In this document: piece after piece, positions 1-8,804 of the stretch
How positions within the stretch are numbered: the first letter of the stretch is position 1
Layout of the letters: every line of letters starts with the position of its first letter
NCBI GenBank assembly: GCA_963791615.1
Contig: CAWBTE010000005.1
Location: 1 to 64,000, forward strand
Length of the DNA: 64,000 nucleotides
From: CAILZL01 sp963791615
Lineage (GTDB): Bacteria; Pseudomonadota; Gammaproteobacteria; Steroidobacterales; Steroidobacteraceae
Reading direction: 5' to 3'
Made by a program: the position numbers and the translations under genes
Notes under the pieces: generated by a model
What the model saw: the letters and a program-made list of their open reading frames with translations, nothing else
Told to the model about the DNA's origin: nothing
Databases searched by the model: none

Positions 1-346
1 CCACCACCGCGCAGACCGGATCAACCCCGAATTCTGCCCCCTAATCGGACACCGGTACACCCGCCACGACCAGCGGCCGACGTCCATCGACCTGTGACAG
101 GACAGCCACGAGCGCCGACAGCGAAGAACCGGCCAGCGAAAAACGCGACCGGACGAGGCAGAAACCGAGCTGCCAGCAGTGCCTCTCGCCCCGCAGTCAC
201 CGTTACCGAGCTACCGGGCGGCGTCACCGAGTACGCCTCGGAGGCATCACAGGCGCAGGAAACCGCTGCCTGCGGCCGCACGGCTGTTCGGCGAGCGAGA
301 TGCCTGCCGAACGACGGAGGGCGCGCCAAGGCTCCGCAGCTGGGCA
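1..346. other. Window-edge region, no gene recognised
   Basis: Open frames exist on both strands, but their translations are arginine, alanine and proline rich and resemble no family I know. No RNA gene, terminator or clear promoter was seen. The stretch lies directly before the signal peptide of the metalloprotease and may hold its promoter. Confidence 0.4.
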
Positions 347-1992
347 ATGAGACGCCGTCCTGGTATCCGCCTGCTTGGCGCGACGCTGCTCGCCAGACTT
401 CGCTGGCCGCCACCTTCACCATCATCAATCAGGATGCCGCCGGCCTCGGTTGAACGATGCCGCGACGTTCATCTGTGGGTGGCAACACCGCCACCACGTT
501 GGGTCAGGCGCGACTGAATGTGTTGGCCGAGGCCGGGCGCATCTGGGGCCTGCGCCTGGGTAGCACCCAGCCGATTGTGGTCGAGGCGCGAATGCAGGCA
601 CAGGCCTGCACCACCACCTCGGCGGTGCTGGCCACCGCAGGCCCGGTCACCTATTTCACCAGCAACGCCGAGCCGAATGTGCTGGTGCCAGCGGCGCTGA
701 CCGATGCGTTGAGCGGCAGCAACGTGAACAGCCGCAATGACATCAACGTCACCATCAACAATGCCATCGGCAGCGGGCCGTCCTGTCTGGGTGGACGCAG
801 TTTCGACCTGGGCTTCGATCACAATACTGGCGGCAACGTTGACCTGCTGAATGTTCTGCGGCATGAATTCGGGCACGGGCTGGGCTTGTGTCGCTCACCT
901 ACAGCGCCGGTGCGCCGGTGGTAGCAGGCAAGTTCAGCAGCTTTGAACAACGCCTTTACAGCGAGACTCTCGGCAAGTTCTGGCCGACCATGACTGACAG
1001 TGAGCGTGTATCGGCTGGCATCAGCAATGGAGCGCTGGTGTTCAATGGTCCGGCGGTGAATGCGCAATCAAGTCGCCTCACCGCCGGCCTGAGTTCACCC
1101 GGCGGGCGTTTGCGTCTGTATGCGCCCAGCACCTACGACTCCGGTTCGTCGGTGTCGCACTGGGACACGGTCGCCTCTTACCTGGATACGGCCATGGCCA
1201 CACGCAGCCTGCTGATGGAGCCGTTCATTACTGCGAATCCGCTGGGCGCCACCGACTTGACCGGTTGCGTGATGCAGGACATGGGCTGGCCCAGCGCGCG
1301 CTGCCCGGATTTCACCGGTGGCGACAACACGCCGCCCCTCGCCTTCGGCCGCACAGTGAACGTCATCGAGGATACATCCGCAGCTATCCTGCTCACCGGC
1401 AACGATGCCGATGGCTCCGGCTTGCTGACTTACTCCATCGTCAGTAATCCCACGCGCGGCGCACTGACACCGCCCGCTTCGCTCACCGGTGCAACGGGCG
1501 TCACCTTCGTCTACGCCCCGGGCGCCAATCTCAATGGTGCTGACAGCTTTACCTTCCAGGTCAGCGATGGGCAGGCGCTGTCCACGCCGGCAACCGTGAC
1601 CATCAATGTGATGGCCGTAAACGATGCACCCGTTGCTACGCCGCAAGTAGTTAGCGTGCAAAGCGGCCAGAGCCTGGCCATCACGCTGTCGGGTACGGAT
1701 GTGGATCTCGTGCCGGGGACAGCGCTGACCTACACCGTAGTAAGCAATCCTGTCAGTGGCACGCTCAGCGGCAGTGCGCCGGCGCTGAGTTACTCGCCGA
1801 ACGCTAGTTTCACTGGCAGCGACAGTGTGCAGTTCCGTGTCAATGACGGCGCACTGAATTCAGCCACGGCCAGCATCAGCATCACCGTGACTGCGCCACC
1901 CATGGCGGCCAGCTCAAGTGGCGGCGGCGGTGGCAGTTTCGATCCAGCCTGGCTGGTGCTGTTGGGCCTGCTGCGCGCAGGGAAACCCCGTA
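347..1992 (+). CDS. Secreted zinc metalloprotease with cadherin-like repeats and GlyGly-CTERM tail (frameshifted)
   Basis: The predicted product is a secreted zinc-dependent peptidase of the type beginning 'TFTIINQDAAG', with a zinc site HEFGHGLG at 862-885 and a downstream SVSHWD motif near 1158. After the catalytic domain come two cadherin/Ig-like repeats (one ends in VNDAPVA), a serine/glycine linker, GGGGGSFD and a hydrophobic stretch, which is the GlyGly-CTERM layout. The start at 347 gives a signal-like MRRRPGIRLLGATLLA. The reading frame changes near 393, 451, 472 and 892, and probably at about 1977. Each time the expected sequence resumes in another frame, for example GLG followed by LNDAATF, then VGGNTATTLG. 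With the last shift the protein ends AARRETP at 1992, the basic tail expected of GlyGly-CTERM. Without it the frame runs antisense into the next gene to 2132. The family is clear; exact ends are uncertain. Confidence 0.75.
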
Positions 1993-1997
1993 ATCCA

Positions 1998-2777
1998 TCA
2001 ATAGGGCAAGGCTGCGCGCACTGCACTGTGCAACTTGCCATTGCTGGCCAGCACGGTAGTGGTATTCAAATCCACGGCGCCACCATCCAGCTGCGTGAAC
2101 TTGCCACCCGCAGCTTCAACAATCACCGATAGCGCGGCGATGTCGAGAATATTCACATCTGATTCGATCACCACATCGAGCTTGCCCGCCGCCAGCAGGT
2201 GGTAGTGCAGAAAGTCACCATAACCGCGAATGCGATGCGCGCGGGCAATCAGCTTGCCGTAGTTATTCCACAGCGAACTCAGCGCGAGCGTTTTCAGATT
2301 GCCGCCGGAAATTGCACAGCCTTCGATAATGTCGATATCGCTGACCTTGATGGGCTTGTCATTCAGCCACGCGCCCGCGCTGCTGCCATCGGCATTGAAC
2401 TCACCGTAAGCGAGCTCTCCATAGACGGGAGCCGATGACACACCGACAATCAGTTTGCCTTTATGCATCAACGCAATCTGTGTGGAGAACATCGGGTACT
2501 CACGCACGAAAGCCTTGGTGCCATCGATGGGATCGACCAGCCACAGATATTCCTTGTCCAGACCTTCGCTGCCGGTCTCTTCGCCATAAAAGCCATGATC
2601 CGGGAAACGCGTGCTGATCAGCTTGCGAATGACTTTTTCAGTCTCCACATCCGCGTCAGTCACCGGGGACTTGTCGGCCTTGATGGTGACTGCCAGGTTC
2701 TGCTGGTAGTAACGACGAATAACGACTGCGGCGGCCTGTGCGGCGTCGATGGCAGTGGCAAGAAAGGGCGAACGCAT
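1998..2777 (-). CDS. Inositol monophosphatase family phosphatase (HisN/SuhB-like)
   Basis: This is a Mg2+-dependent, Li+-sensitive type sugar or histidinol phosphatase. Seen: KSPVTDADVETE, GEETG, the metal-binding block WLVDPIDGTKAFVREYP and a C-terminal DILDIAALSVIVEAAGG motif. Length is 259 residues from the start at 2777 (MRSPFLATAI), matching the family; upstream in-frame ATGs at 2786 and 2837 would add an arginine-rich leader with no counterpart. The WLVDPIDGTKAF form and the size resemble histidinol-phosphatase-type members, but inositol-phosphate or another sugar-phosphate substrate is possible. It converges on the protease gene. A second member of the superfamily, cysQ, lies at 50303. 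Confidence 0.85.
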   Translation of the reverse strand: MRSPFLATAIDAAQAAAVVIRRYYQQNLAVTIKADKSPVTDADVETEKVIRKLISTRFPDHGFYGEETGSEGLDKEYLWLVDPIDGTKAFVREYPMFSTQIALMHKGKLIVGVSSAPVYGELAYGEFNADGSSAGAWLNDKPIKVSDIDIIEGCAISGGNLKTLALSSLWNNYGKLIARAHRIRGYGDFLHYHLLAAGKLDVVIESDVNILDIAALSVIVEAAGGKFTQLDGGAVDLNTTTVLASNGKLHSAVRAALPY

Positions 2778-2865
2778 GAGCAACATCCGAAGCAAAACCC
2801 GGGCGCGCAGCATAGCCGAGCGCGCTGCGCTTGACACCCCGGGCGCGCATCACTAACGTGCGCGC

Positions 2866-3092
2866 ACCTTCAAGGTGATCGCCCGCGCAAGCGGACGTGA
2901 ACTGGGAAGCCGGTGCGTCAACCTGGTGAGACAGGGTGACAATTCCGGCGCTGCCCCCGCAACGGTAAGCGAATACATCTGCATCACGACCGTCATCGGT
3001 CAGTCACTGCGTCCTTAGTTTTTAAACTGGGGTGTGGGAAGACGATGTAGCGAACAGGCCACTGTTCATTCGCAAGCCCGGAGACCGGCCTT
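2866..3092 (+). promoter_or_regulatory. Cobalamin riboswitch
   Basis: The leader carries the conserved B12-element blocks in order: GAAGCCGGTG near 2906, TCCGGCGCTGCCCCCGCAAC near 2945 followed by GGTAAGCG, then GTCACTGCG, GTGTGGGAAGAC, GCCACTG and a terminal B12 box AGCCCGGAGACCGGCC at 3075-3090. It lies 150 bases upstream of a BtuB-type receptor, the usual target. Adenosylcobalamin binding is expected to repress the cluster. The 5' boundary is estimated. Confidence 0.95.
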
Positions 3093-3183
3093 GGAGTCGA
3101 AATCCTTACACAAGGATTTCACTCAGCATCGCGGTGGGCGGTGAGCTGGGCAGTCTCTGGCTGCGGCCCGCGACTTCTCCGCC

Positions 3184-3235
3184 AACTCCCCCGTGGTTTT
3201 CATTACCCCAACCCTGCGGGCGTGCAGGGGGAGTT
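3184..3235 (+). promoter_or_regulatory. Shine-Dalgarno-sequestering hairpin of btuB
   Basis: AACTCCCCC at 3184-3192 is perfectly complementary to GGGGGAGTT at 3227-3235, which contains the Shine-Dalgarno sequence GGGGAG nine bases before the btuB ATG at 3243. A smaller CCCTG/CAGGG stem lies inside. No U-tract follows, which favours translational rather than transcriptional control by the riboswitch. Confidence 0.65.
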
Positions 3236-3242
3236 TGTTGCC

Positions 3243-5066
3243 ATGTCATTTTTCATCCGTTTACCTGCGGCCGTTGCCGCGTTGTCCTGTGTTGCCGCCA
3301 CTGCGGCGGTCGCTGCCGATGATTTGCTGGAAGCGGTGGTCGTCACCGCCAGCCGCATCGAACAGCCCATCAGTGAAGTCATCGGTTCAGTCACCGTCAT
3401 TACCCGTGAACAGATCGAGCAGCGTCAGGCGCAGTCATTGCAGGATCTGCTGCGCGGCGAAGCCGGCATCGATATCGCCAATAGCGGCGGTCTGGGCAAG
3501 CTCAGTTCGCTTTACCTGCGTGGCGCCAATTCGTCGCAAGCGCTGATTCTGGTGGATGGCGTGCGTCTGGGTTCGGCCACGGCCGGCATCACCAGCCTTG
3601 AATTCATTCCGGTGGATCAGATTGAACGCATTGAAATCGTGCGCGGGCCACGCTCCAGCCTGTATGGCTCGGACGCCATCGGTGGCGTGATCCAGATCTT
3701 CACCCGTCGCAACAATGGCATCAGCGCCAGTGTCAGCACGGGTTCTTACGACACCCAGGAATACAGCAGCGGCTTCGGCATGCAAAGCGATACGCTGCGC
3801 TTCAACATCCATGGCAACTACTTGCAGAGTGAAGGCTTCGATTCCTGCGTCGGCACTTTCAGCGGTGGCTGTTTCGCCATCGAACCGGACAAGGATGGCT
3901 ATCGCAACAGTTCCGTCAGTGCACAACTGGGTTATGCCTTTGGTACGTTTGCTGATCTGGAACTGAGCACCCTGTATGCACAAGGCCTGACCGAGTACGA
4001 CGGCGGCTTTCAGAATGAAACCCGCTTTCGCAACAGCGCGCCCAGTCTGAAATTGCGTATCAATCCCGGTGATGCGCTAAGCCTGACCTTGACCGGCGGC
4101 ATCACGCAGGACAAATCGGAAGGCTACAAAAACAGCGTGTTCAGCTCACGCTTCAACACCGAAAAGCGCAATGCAGGTGCGCAGGCGGACTGGCGTATTG
4201 GTCAACAAACACTCAGCCTCGGCGCGGATTACCTGAATGATGTCGTCGATAGCGATACGGCTTTTATCAACAAGCAGCGCGACAATACCGGCCTCTATGC
4301 GCAATACCTCGGCACGTCTGGCAGGCATGAACTGAGCGCCTCGGCGCGTCATGATGACAATGAACAGTTCGGCGCCCACAGCACTGGCAACGCGGGCTGG
4401 AAGTGGTTTGTGGCCGGCAAGGCACTGGCCCTCAATGCCGGCTGGGGCTCGGCGTTTCACGCGCCCTCGTTCAACGACCTGTACTACCCGTTTGGCTATG
4501 GCAATCCGAACCTGAAGCCGGAGCGTTCGCAGAGTTACGAACTGGGCGCATCAGGTCAACACCACTGGTTGAACTGGTCGCTGCAAGCCTATGCCACTGA
4601 TGCTACGGACTTGATCGCCTACAACACGGCCTTCCTGCCTGACAACATCAGCAAGGCGCGACTGCAGGGCGCAGAACTGACACTGAGCGGCAAGTGGAAT
4701 CAACTGAACGCCACACTCAACTACAGCGCACAAGACCCACGCAGCCGTCAGACAGGCAGTAACTACGATCATGTGCTGGCGCGGCGCGCACGTCAGTCCG
4801 GTCGGCTGGAACTGGGCTATGACTTTGGCGCAGCACAGATTGGCAGCACCCTCAACATGGTCGGCAAGCGTTTTGACAATCTGGCCAACACGCTGGTGCT
4901 GCCCGGTTACGCCACGCTGGATCTGCAAGGCAATGTAACCCTGGGCAAAGGCTTCGTACTGCAAGCCAAGCTGGGTAACTTTCTGGATCGCCAGTATGAA
5001 ACCGTGCGTTACTACAACCAGGCGGGTCGCAGCCTGTACGTGACGCTGCGTTACCAGCCCAAGTAG
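3243..5066 (+). CDS. btuB: TonB-dependent vitamin B12 outer-membrane receptor BtuB
   Basis: This outer-membrane beta-barrel imports cobalamin using TonB energy. The ATG at 3243 is chosen because it follows GGGGAG at good spacing and opens a signal peptide (about residues 1-24, ending TAAVA). The mature protein starts with a TonB box (EAVVVTA, residues 30-36), then a plug domain (ITREQIEQ, LRGANSSQALILVDGV, RGPRSSLYGSDAIGGVI) and a barrel of aromatic-rich strands ending YVTLRYQPK. Length is 607 residues, close to E. coli BtuB. The upstream cobalamin riboswitch and the following BtuM-like and adenosyltransferase genes fix the substrate as B12. Confidence 0.93.
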   Translation: MSFFIRLPAAVAALSCVAATAAVAADDLLEAVVVTASRIEQPISEVIGSVTVITREQIEQRQAQSLQDLLRGEAGIDIANSGGLGKLSSLYLRGANSSQALILVDGVRLGSATAGITSLEFIPVDQIERIEIVRGPRSSLYGSDAIGGVIQIFTRRNNGISASVSTGSYDTQEYSSGFGMQSDTLRFNIHGNYLQSEGFDSCVGTFSGGCFAIEPDKDGYRNSSVSAQLGYAFGTFADLELSTLYAQGLTEYDGGFQNETRFRNSAPSLKLRINPGDALSLTLTGGITQDKSEGYKNSVFSSRFNTEKRNAGAQADWRIGQQTLSLGADYLNDVVDSDTAFINKQRDNTGLYAQYLGTSGRHELSASARHDDNEQFGAHSTGNAGWKWFVAGKALALNAGWGSAFHAPSFNDLYYPFGYGNPNLKPERSQSYELGASGQHHWLNWSLQAYATDATDLIAYNTAFLPDNISKARLQGAELTLSGKWNQLNATLNYSAQDPRSRQTGSNYDHVLARRARQSGRLELGYDFGAAQIGSTLNMVGKRFDNLANTLVLPGYATLDLQGNVTLGKGFVLQAKLGNFLDRQYETVRYYNQAGRSLYVTLRYQPK

Positions 5067-5077
5067 ATTGGGCTGAA

Positions 5078-5109
5078 ATCCCGGCATCTGGATTACCGGA
5101 TGCCGGGAT
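5078..5109. terminator. Hairpin after btuB
   Basis: An 11-bp perfect stem (ATCCCGGCATC / GATGCCGGGAT) with a 10-base loop starts 12 bases after the btuB stop. It lacks a U-tract, so it may act as an mRNA-stabilising or processing hairpin rather than an intrinsic terminator. Confidence 0.5.
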
Positions 5110-5153
5110 CGCGCTACGCCTCATCGCCTGCCTACGTGACTGACAATCCGACT

Positions 5154-5206
5154 GTAGGTCAGGCTTCAGCCTGACATCATCAAAGTCAGGCTGAAGCCTG
5201 ACCTAC
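5154..5206. repeat. 22-bp perfect inverted repeat
   Basis: Two 22-base arms (5154-5175 and 5185-5206), themselves partly palindromic (CAGGCTTCAGCCTG), flank a 9-base loop. The repeat sits between btuB and the BtuM-like gene, just before the latter's start. It resembles intergenic REP-like repeats beginning GTAGGT, a start shared with the repeat at 22798. Confidence 0.75.
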
Positions 5207-5218
5207 CAGGACTTCAAC

Positions 5219-5818
5219 ATGCTTGACCACACCGGCGAAAAAACATCACGCCACGAACTGCTCATTGGTTGCCTGTTGTTGCTGGCGCTGTTGATCACCC
5301 GCTCGGGCATTACCCGCTCGCACTTTGGCACCGAGTTCAATGTGCCCGACGCCTCATGGGCGGTGTTCTGGCTGGCGGGTATGTTCACACGTCAATTCGT
5401 ATGGCCTGCATTGATGCTGGGCTGCTGCGCAGCGGTTGATTACTTCGCCGTCGCAAGCGGCACCAGTGCTGACTGTTTTACGCTGGCCTATCCATTCCTG
5501 ATCCCCGCCTATCTGTCCCTGTGGGGCATGGGACGTTTGAGCGGCAGACAACCCGTGACCAGCTTCGTCACCGCGCTGCAAGTCGCGTTATCGGTAACCA
5601 TCGGCGTGACCATCTGCTTCGTCATCTCGAATATGGGTTTTTACTTGGCCTCCGAGTTCGCAGCCATGTCCGCCACTGACTATGCGCAAGCAGTGCTACG
5701 CTATTGGCCGGGCTATCTGCAGACCACCGTTATCTATGTACTGGCGGGACTGGTGACCGGATACCTGGCGGCGGCGGTACGCGCCCGGTTATCGATGGAC
5801 AAGTCCTCCGTACATTGA
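5219..5818 (+). CDS. BtuM-like cobalamin transporter (candidate solitary ECF S-component)
   Basis: A 199-residue protein with about six hydrophobic segments (near residues 14-30, 46-58, 60-80, 86-100, 115-140 and 160-190) and a short polar C-terminus. It lies between btuB and the cob(I)alamin adenosyltransferase under one riboswitch, which argues for inner-membrane B12 transport. Size, topology, the PDASWAVFWLAG segment and Cys86 next to a conserved-looking aromatic stretch (DYFAVASGTSADC) fit the BtuM family, whose members use a cysteine as cobalt ligand; that Cys86 is the equivalent residue is my guess. No ECF ATPase or T-component is nearby. The alternative is an unrelated membrane protein of cobalamin clusters. 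Confidence 0.6.
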   Translation: MLDHTGEKTSRHELLIGCLLLLALLITRSGITRSHFGTEFNVPDASWAVFWLAGMFTRQFVWPALMLGCCAAVDYFAVASGTSADCFTLAYPFLIPAYLSLWGMGRLSGRQPVTSFVTALQVALSVTIGVTICFVISNMGFYLASEFAAMSATDYAQAVLRYWPGYLQTTVIYVLAGLVTGYLAAAVRARLSMDKSSVH

Positions 5819-5837
5819 TCATTTCTGCGAGCAGCGC

Positions 5838-6386
5838 ATGGGCAACCGACTCAGCAAAATCTACACACGCACCGGCGATGACGGCACCACCGGTCTCGGC
5901 GATGGCTCACGCGTCAACAAGGATGATCCGCGCGTCGCCGCCTTCGGTGATACCGACGAAGCCAACAGCGCCATCGGCATGGTGCTGGCGGTGCGCGACA
6001 TTCCCGATGAAGTGCGTCGCTGCCTGGTGGAAGTGCAACACAAGTTGTTTGATCTGGGCGGCGAACTGGCCACACCGGGTTATCGCGCCATCAAGAACGA
6101 AGACATTGACTGGCTGGAATCACAACTCGATGGCTTCAATGACCATCTGCCACCGCTGAAAGAATTTATCCTGCCCGGTGGCGGCCCCGCTGCTGCTGCA
6201 TGTCATCTGGCCCGCACCATTACCCGTCGCGCCGAACGTCAGGTATGGACACTGGCCAAACGCGATGCCATCCCCGCCGAGATCACCATGTATTTGAATC
6301 GCCTGTCTGATCTGTTATTCGTCATCGCCCGTATTCTCGCGCGGCATGAAGGTGGCAGCGAAGTGTTGTGGCGGCATCAGCGGTGA
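5838..6386 (+). CDS. Cob(I)alamin adenosyltransferase, PduO type
   Basis: The enzyme transfers the 5'-deoxyadenosyl group of ATP to cob(I)alamin, making adenosylcobalamin in the cytoplasm. Seen: the N-terminal ATP-binding signature TRTGDDGTTGLGDGSRV (residues 10-26), FGDTDEANSAIG, the C-terminal RRAERQ and the NRLSDLLFVIAR helix. The 182-residue length is normal. It follows the BtuM-like gene by 20 bases, so import and cofactor conversion are probably co-expressed. Confidence 0.93.
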   Translation: MGNRLSKIYTRTGDDGTTGLGDGSRVNKDDPRVAAFGDTDEANSAIGMVLAVRDIPDEVRRCLVEVQHKLFDLGGELATPGYRAIKNEDIDWLESQLDGFNDHLPPLKEFILPGGGPAAAACHLARTITRRAERQVWTLAKRDAIPAEITMYLNRLSDLLFVIARILARHEGGSEVLWRHQR

Positions 6387-6393
6387 CAACAAC

Positions 6394-6429
6394 CGCAGGG
6401 GGTAAGTTCGCTTCGCTTACTACCCCCTA
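6394..6429. terminator. Hairpin between convergent genes
   Basis: GGGGGTAAG (6398 onward) pairs with CTTACTACCCCC around a short TTCGCTTCG loop, just after the adenosyltransferase stop. It also covers the end of the converging small gene, so it probably ends transcripts from both sides. Confidence 0.6.
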
Positions 6430-6650
6430 CGCGAGCTATTACGAGCATGGCGATCGCAATAGTCATCCAACTCCCGCACCACCTCATCGAAACGATCATA
6501 GAGACGATCAAATGCTTCGAGACCCTCAATAGACGCACTATGCGCGTGAGCTGAGCCAAGCTCATCACGTAAGCCATTAATCTTTTCAACCAGACACTCA
6601 AGCTTGCCACTTGGCGGCGCGGGTCGAAACTTGGTTTCAGTCGGATACAT
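6420..6650 (-). CDS. Small hypothetical protein, 76 residues
   Basis: I do not recognise a family. The protein is charged and probably helical, with a leucine-spaced acidic C-terminal half (FDRLYDRFDEVVRELDDYC). The start at 6650 is supported by GGGAG six bases upstream of the ATG. It converges on the adenosyltransferase gene and its stop lies in the shared hairpin. Codon use looks like its neighbours. Probably a real cytoplasmic protein of unknown role. Confidence 0.55.
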   Translation of the reverse strand: MYPTETKFRPAPPSGKLECLVEKINGLRDELGSAHAHSASIEGLEAFDRLYDRFDEVVRELDDYCDRHARNSSRRG

Positions 6651-6796
6651 ATCGAACTCCCGTGGGCTTTACCTACCACAGGCTACCACCCAAAAAGAAT
6701 GCCGCAAATGACGGTCACCGTTATTCAAATGTCCGCACGACATTCGATGCATCCCAAAATAAGGCCACTAGAGCACCAAACAAAATTACAAAAAAA

Positions 6797-7885
6797 TCAC
6801 CCCGGCGGCCAAGGCTCAATCCCCAGCGGTTTAAACTCGTTCTTCTCCAACCTCTCAACCCGCTCTGCCAACGCCTCCTGCCGATCTTCACTCAACGGAT
6901 GCGTGGAGATAAACGCAGCCGGCGCATCCGCAGCCTGCTCACTCATGATCTTGAAAAAGTCCGGCATGCCGGAGGGATCAATGCCTTGCTTGACCAGCGT
7001 ATCGAAGCCTTTGTCATCCGCTTCGGTCTCCGCGTCGCGTGAAAATTTGAGCGAGGTCAATTGCAGGGCCGCTTCACCGGCCAACGTGCCGCCGAGATCG
7101 CCGGTGACCAATGCCCACACGGCGCGCAGGCCGAGGCTCTTCACCATACCTTCCAGACTGTGACGTTGCTCGACATGCTGCACTTCATGCGCCAGCACGC
7201 CAGCCAGTTCTTCGGGGCGTTTTGTTTTCGAGATAAGGCCCGTATGTACCACCACAATGCCGCCGGGCAAAGCGAAGGCATTGAGCGTGTCGTCTTGCAC
7301 CACATGAAATTCGTAGCTGTACTTCGAGCCCTGTGTGAGTCGCTTACCGATAGTTTGCACCGCGTCAAATGCAGCACCACTGTCCTGCAGCTTGAGGCCG
7401 CCTTTCATGCTCTCGAAAGAGGATTGGCCGAGTTTTGTTTCTTCTTCAATCGGTATCTGATCCGCCACCCAGCCAGCGATGCGATCCGCCTGCGTGAAGA
7501 ACAGCGCCAGCAGTAACAGCGGCGACAATACCAGCAACCCGAGTAGCGACCAGCCGACGGCACGAGCTGCGCCGCCTTTGCGCTGTTTTGATTTCAATGA
7601 CTGTGTTTGTGGCAGGCCGGTAATGAATGGCGACCTCAGCAGTTGTGCCGCCGTATCTGGATCAAGCACATGCGCCGCCCATGGCTCACCGCCGTCAGTC
7701 CATGCCAGTTCAAGTCCCGGCTTGCCAAAGCCCACTTCGCGCAATTGCAGCTGGGCAAGTGATGCACGCTGCACCTGATCCTGCACTGAGGCTTCGAGGC
7801 CCGTGGCGCGCACACTGATGGAACCCACCACACCCGCAGCGTGCAGACCGGGACCGAAGATCAGGGCTTTGATGGAGTCAGTCAT
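6797..7885 (-). CDS. M48-family membrane metalloprotease
   Basis: A zinc protease of the Ste24/HtpX class. The active site HEVQHVEQRH lies near residues 235-244, with a downstream glutamate in DAETEADDKG and the STHPLSEDR motif before the end. One membrane segment (about residues 107-130, GWSLLGLLVLSPLLLLALFF) separates an N-terminal region of about 100 residues, itself free of recognised domains, from the protease domain. The 362-residue length fits M48 proteins with an added N-terminal domain. It lies downstream of the AIM24-family gene in the same direction. Confidence 0.88.
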   Translation of the reverse strand: MTDSIKALIFGPGLHAAGVVGSISVRATGLEASVQDQVQRASLAQLQLREVGFGKPGLELAWTDGGEPWAAHVLDPDTAAQLLRSPFITGLPQTQSLKSKQRKGGAARAVGWSLLGLLVLSPLLLLALFFTQADRIAGWVADQIPIEEETKLGQSSFESMKGGLKLQDSGAAFDAVQTIGKRLTQGSKYSYEFHVVQDDTLNAFALPGGIVVVHTGLISKTKRPEELAGVLAHEVQHVEQRHSLEGMVKSLGLRAVWALVTGDLGGTLAGEAALQLTSLKFSRDAETEADDKGFDTLVKQGIDPSGMPDFFKIMSEQAADAPAAFISTHPLSEDRQEALAERVERLEKNEFKPLGIEPWPPG

Positions 7886-7906
7886 GGGTACCCAAACATT
7901 GCTTTG

Positions 7907-7980
7907 TAGGCGCGATTCGTGAATCGCCCTTCATTGTCGTCACGAACAAGAGAAACTGAGGGCGGTTCACGAACCGCCCC
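7907..7980. repeat. Pair of intergenic palindromes, GGCGGTTC family
   Basis: GCGATTCGTGAATCGC at 7912-7927 and GGGCGGTTCACGAACCGCCC starting at 7960 lie between the AIM24-family and M48 genes. Near-identical palindromes occur at 21565, 22911 and 30821, always between genes. Confidence 0.8.
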
Positions 7981-7998
7981 TGCGCAAACATCAAGGCA

Positions 7999-8804
7999 TC
8001 AGCGGTTATCACCATCCAGCAAGCCACCCAGTCCGCCGAGCAACGAGCCTTCGCCGACGGAACGGCCACCCGCAGCAGGCGCAGCCCTGACGATGCGATT
8101 GGCCAGACGCGACAACGGCAGCGATTGAATCCACACCCGACCCGGACCACGCAGTACCGCAAAGAACAGGCCTTCGCCGCCGAACAACGCTGACTCTTGA
8201 GCTTGCCCACGTATTGAATCTCGAAGTTCACGCTGGGTTGAAAGCCCACCACGCAGCCGGTGTCGATACGCAGGGTTTCACCCGGCTTCAGATCACGCAC
8301 TGCCAGCGTGCCACCGGCATGCACGAAGGCCATGCCGTCACCCTCCAGCTTCTGCATGATGAAACCTTCGCCACCGAACAGGCCGACACCCAGCTTCTGG
8401 TTGATGGCAATGCCCAGCGACACACCGCGCGCCGCGCACAGGAAACTGTCTTTCTGACAGATCAGCGTGCCGCCGATATCACTGAGATCAATCGGCACGA
8501 TGTGACCGGGATACGGCGCGGCAAACGCCACACGGCGCTTGATGTTGCTTTCGTTGTGAAAAATGGTGGTGAACAATGATTCGCCGGTGAGCAGGCGCTT
8601 GCCCGCGCCCATCAGCTTGCCCATCAGGCCGCTTTGCTGCGACTGACTGGAGCCATCGCCGAACACCGTGTCCATCTCGATGCCATCCTGCATCATCATC
8701 ATTGCGCCGGCTTCACCAATGGCCGCCTCGCCCGGATCGAGCTCCACCTCCATGTATTGAATATCGTCGCCGAAAATTTCGTAGTCGATGACATCCATCG
8801 CCAT
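7999..8804 (-). CDS. AIM24 / TIGR00266 family protein (frameshifted)
   Basis: A cytoplasmic beta-rich protein of the AIM24 family, of unknown biochemical role. Seen: MDVIDYEIFGDDIQYMEVEL at the start, glycine-rich repeats, GGEGFIMQKLEGDGMAFVHA, LRIDTGCVVGF and, after the break, FGGEGLFFAVLRGPGRVWIQ. The frame breaks near 8190: KLKSQ continues as ALFGGEG in the next frame, consistent with one missing base. The C-terminal glycine/leucine-rich tail is usual for the family. Total about 268 residues once corrected. Confidence 0.85.

Noticed and set aside
1993..2132. Extension of the metalloprotease frame to 2132
   Set aside because: It runs antisense through the phosphatase gene and has no GlyGly-CTERM-like end; a one-base correction gives a natural stop at 1992.
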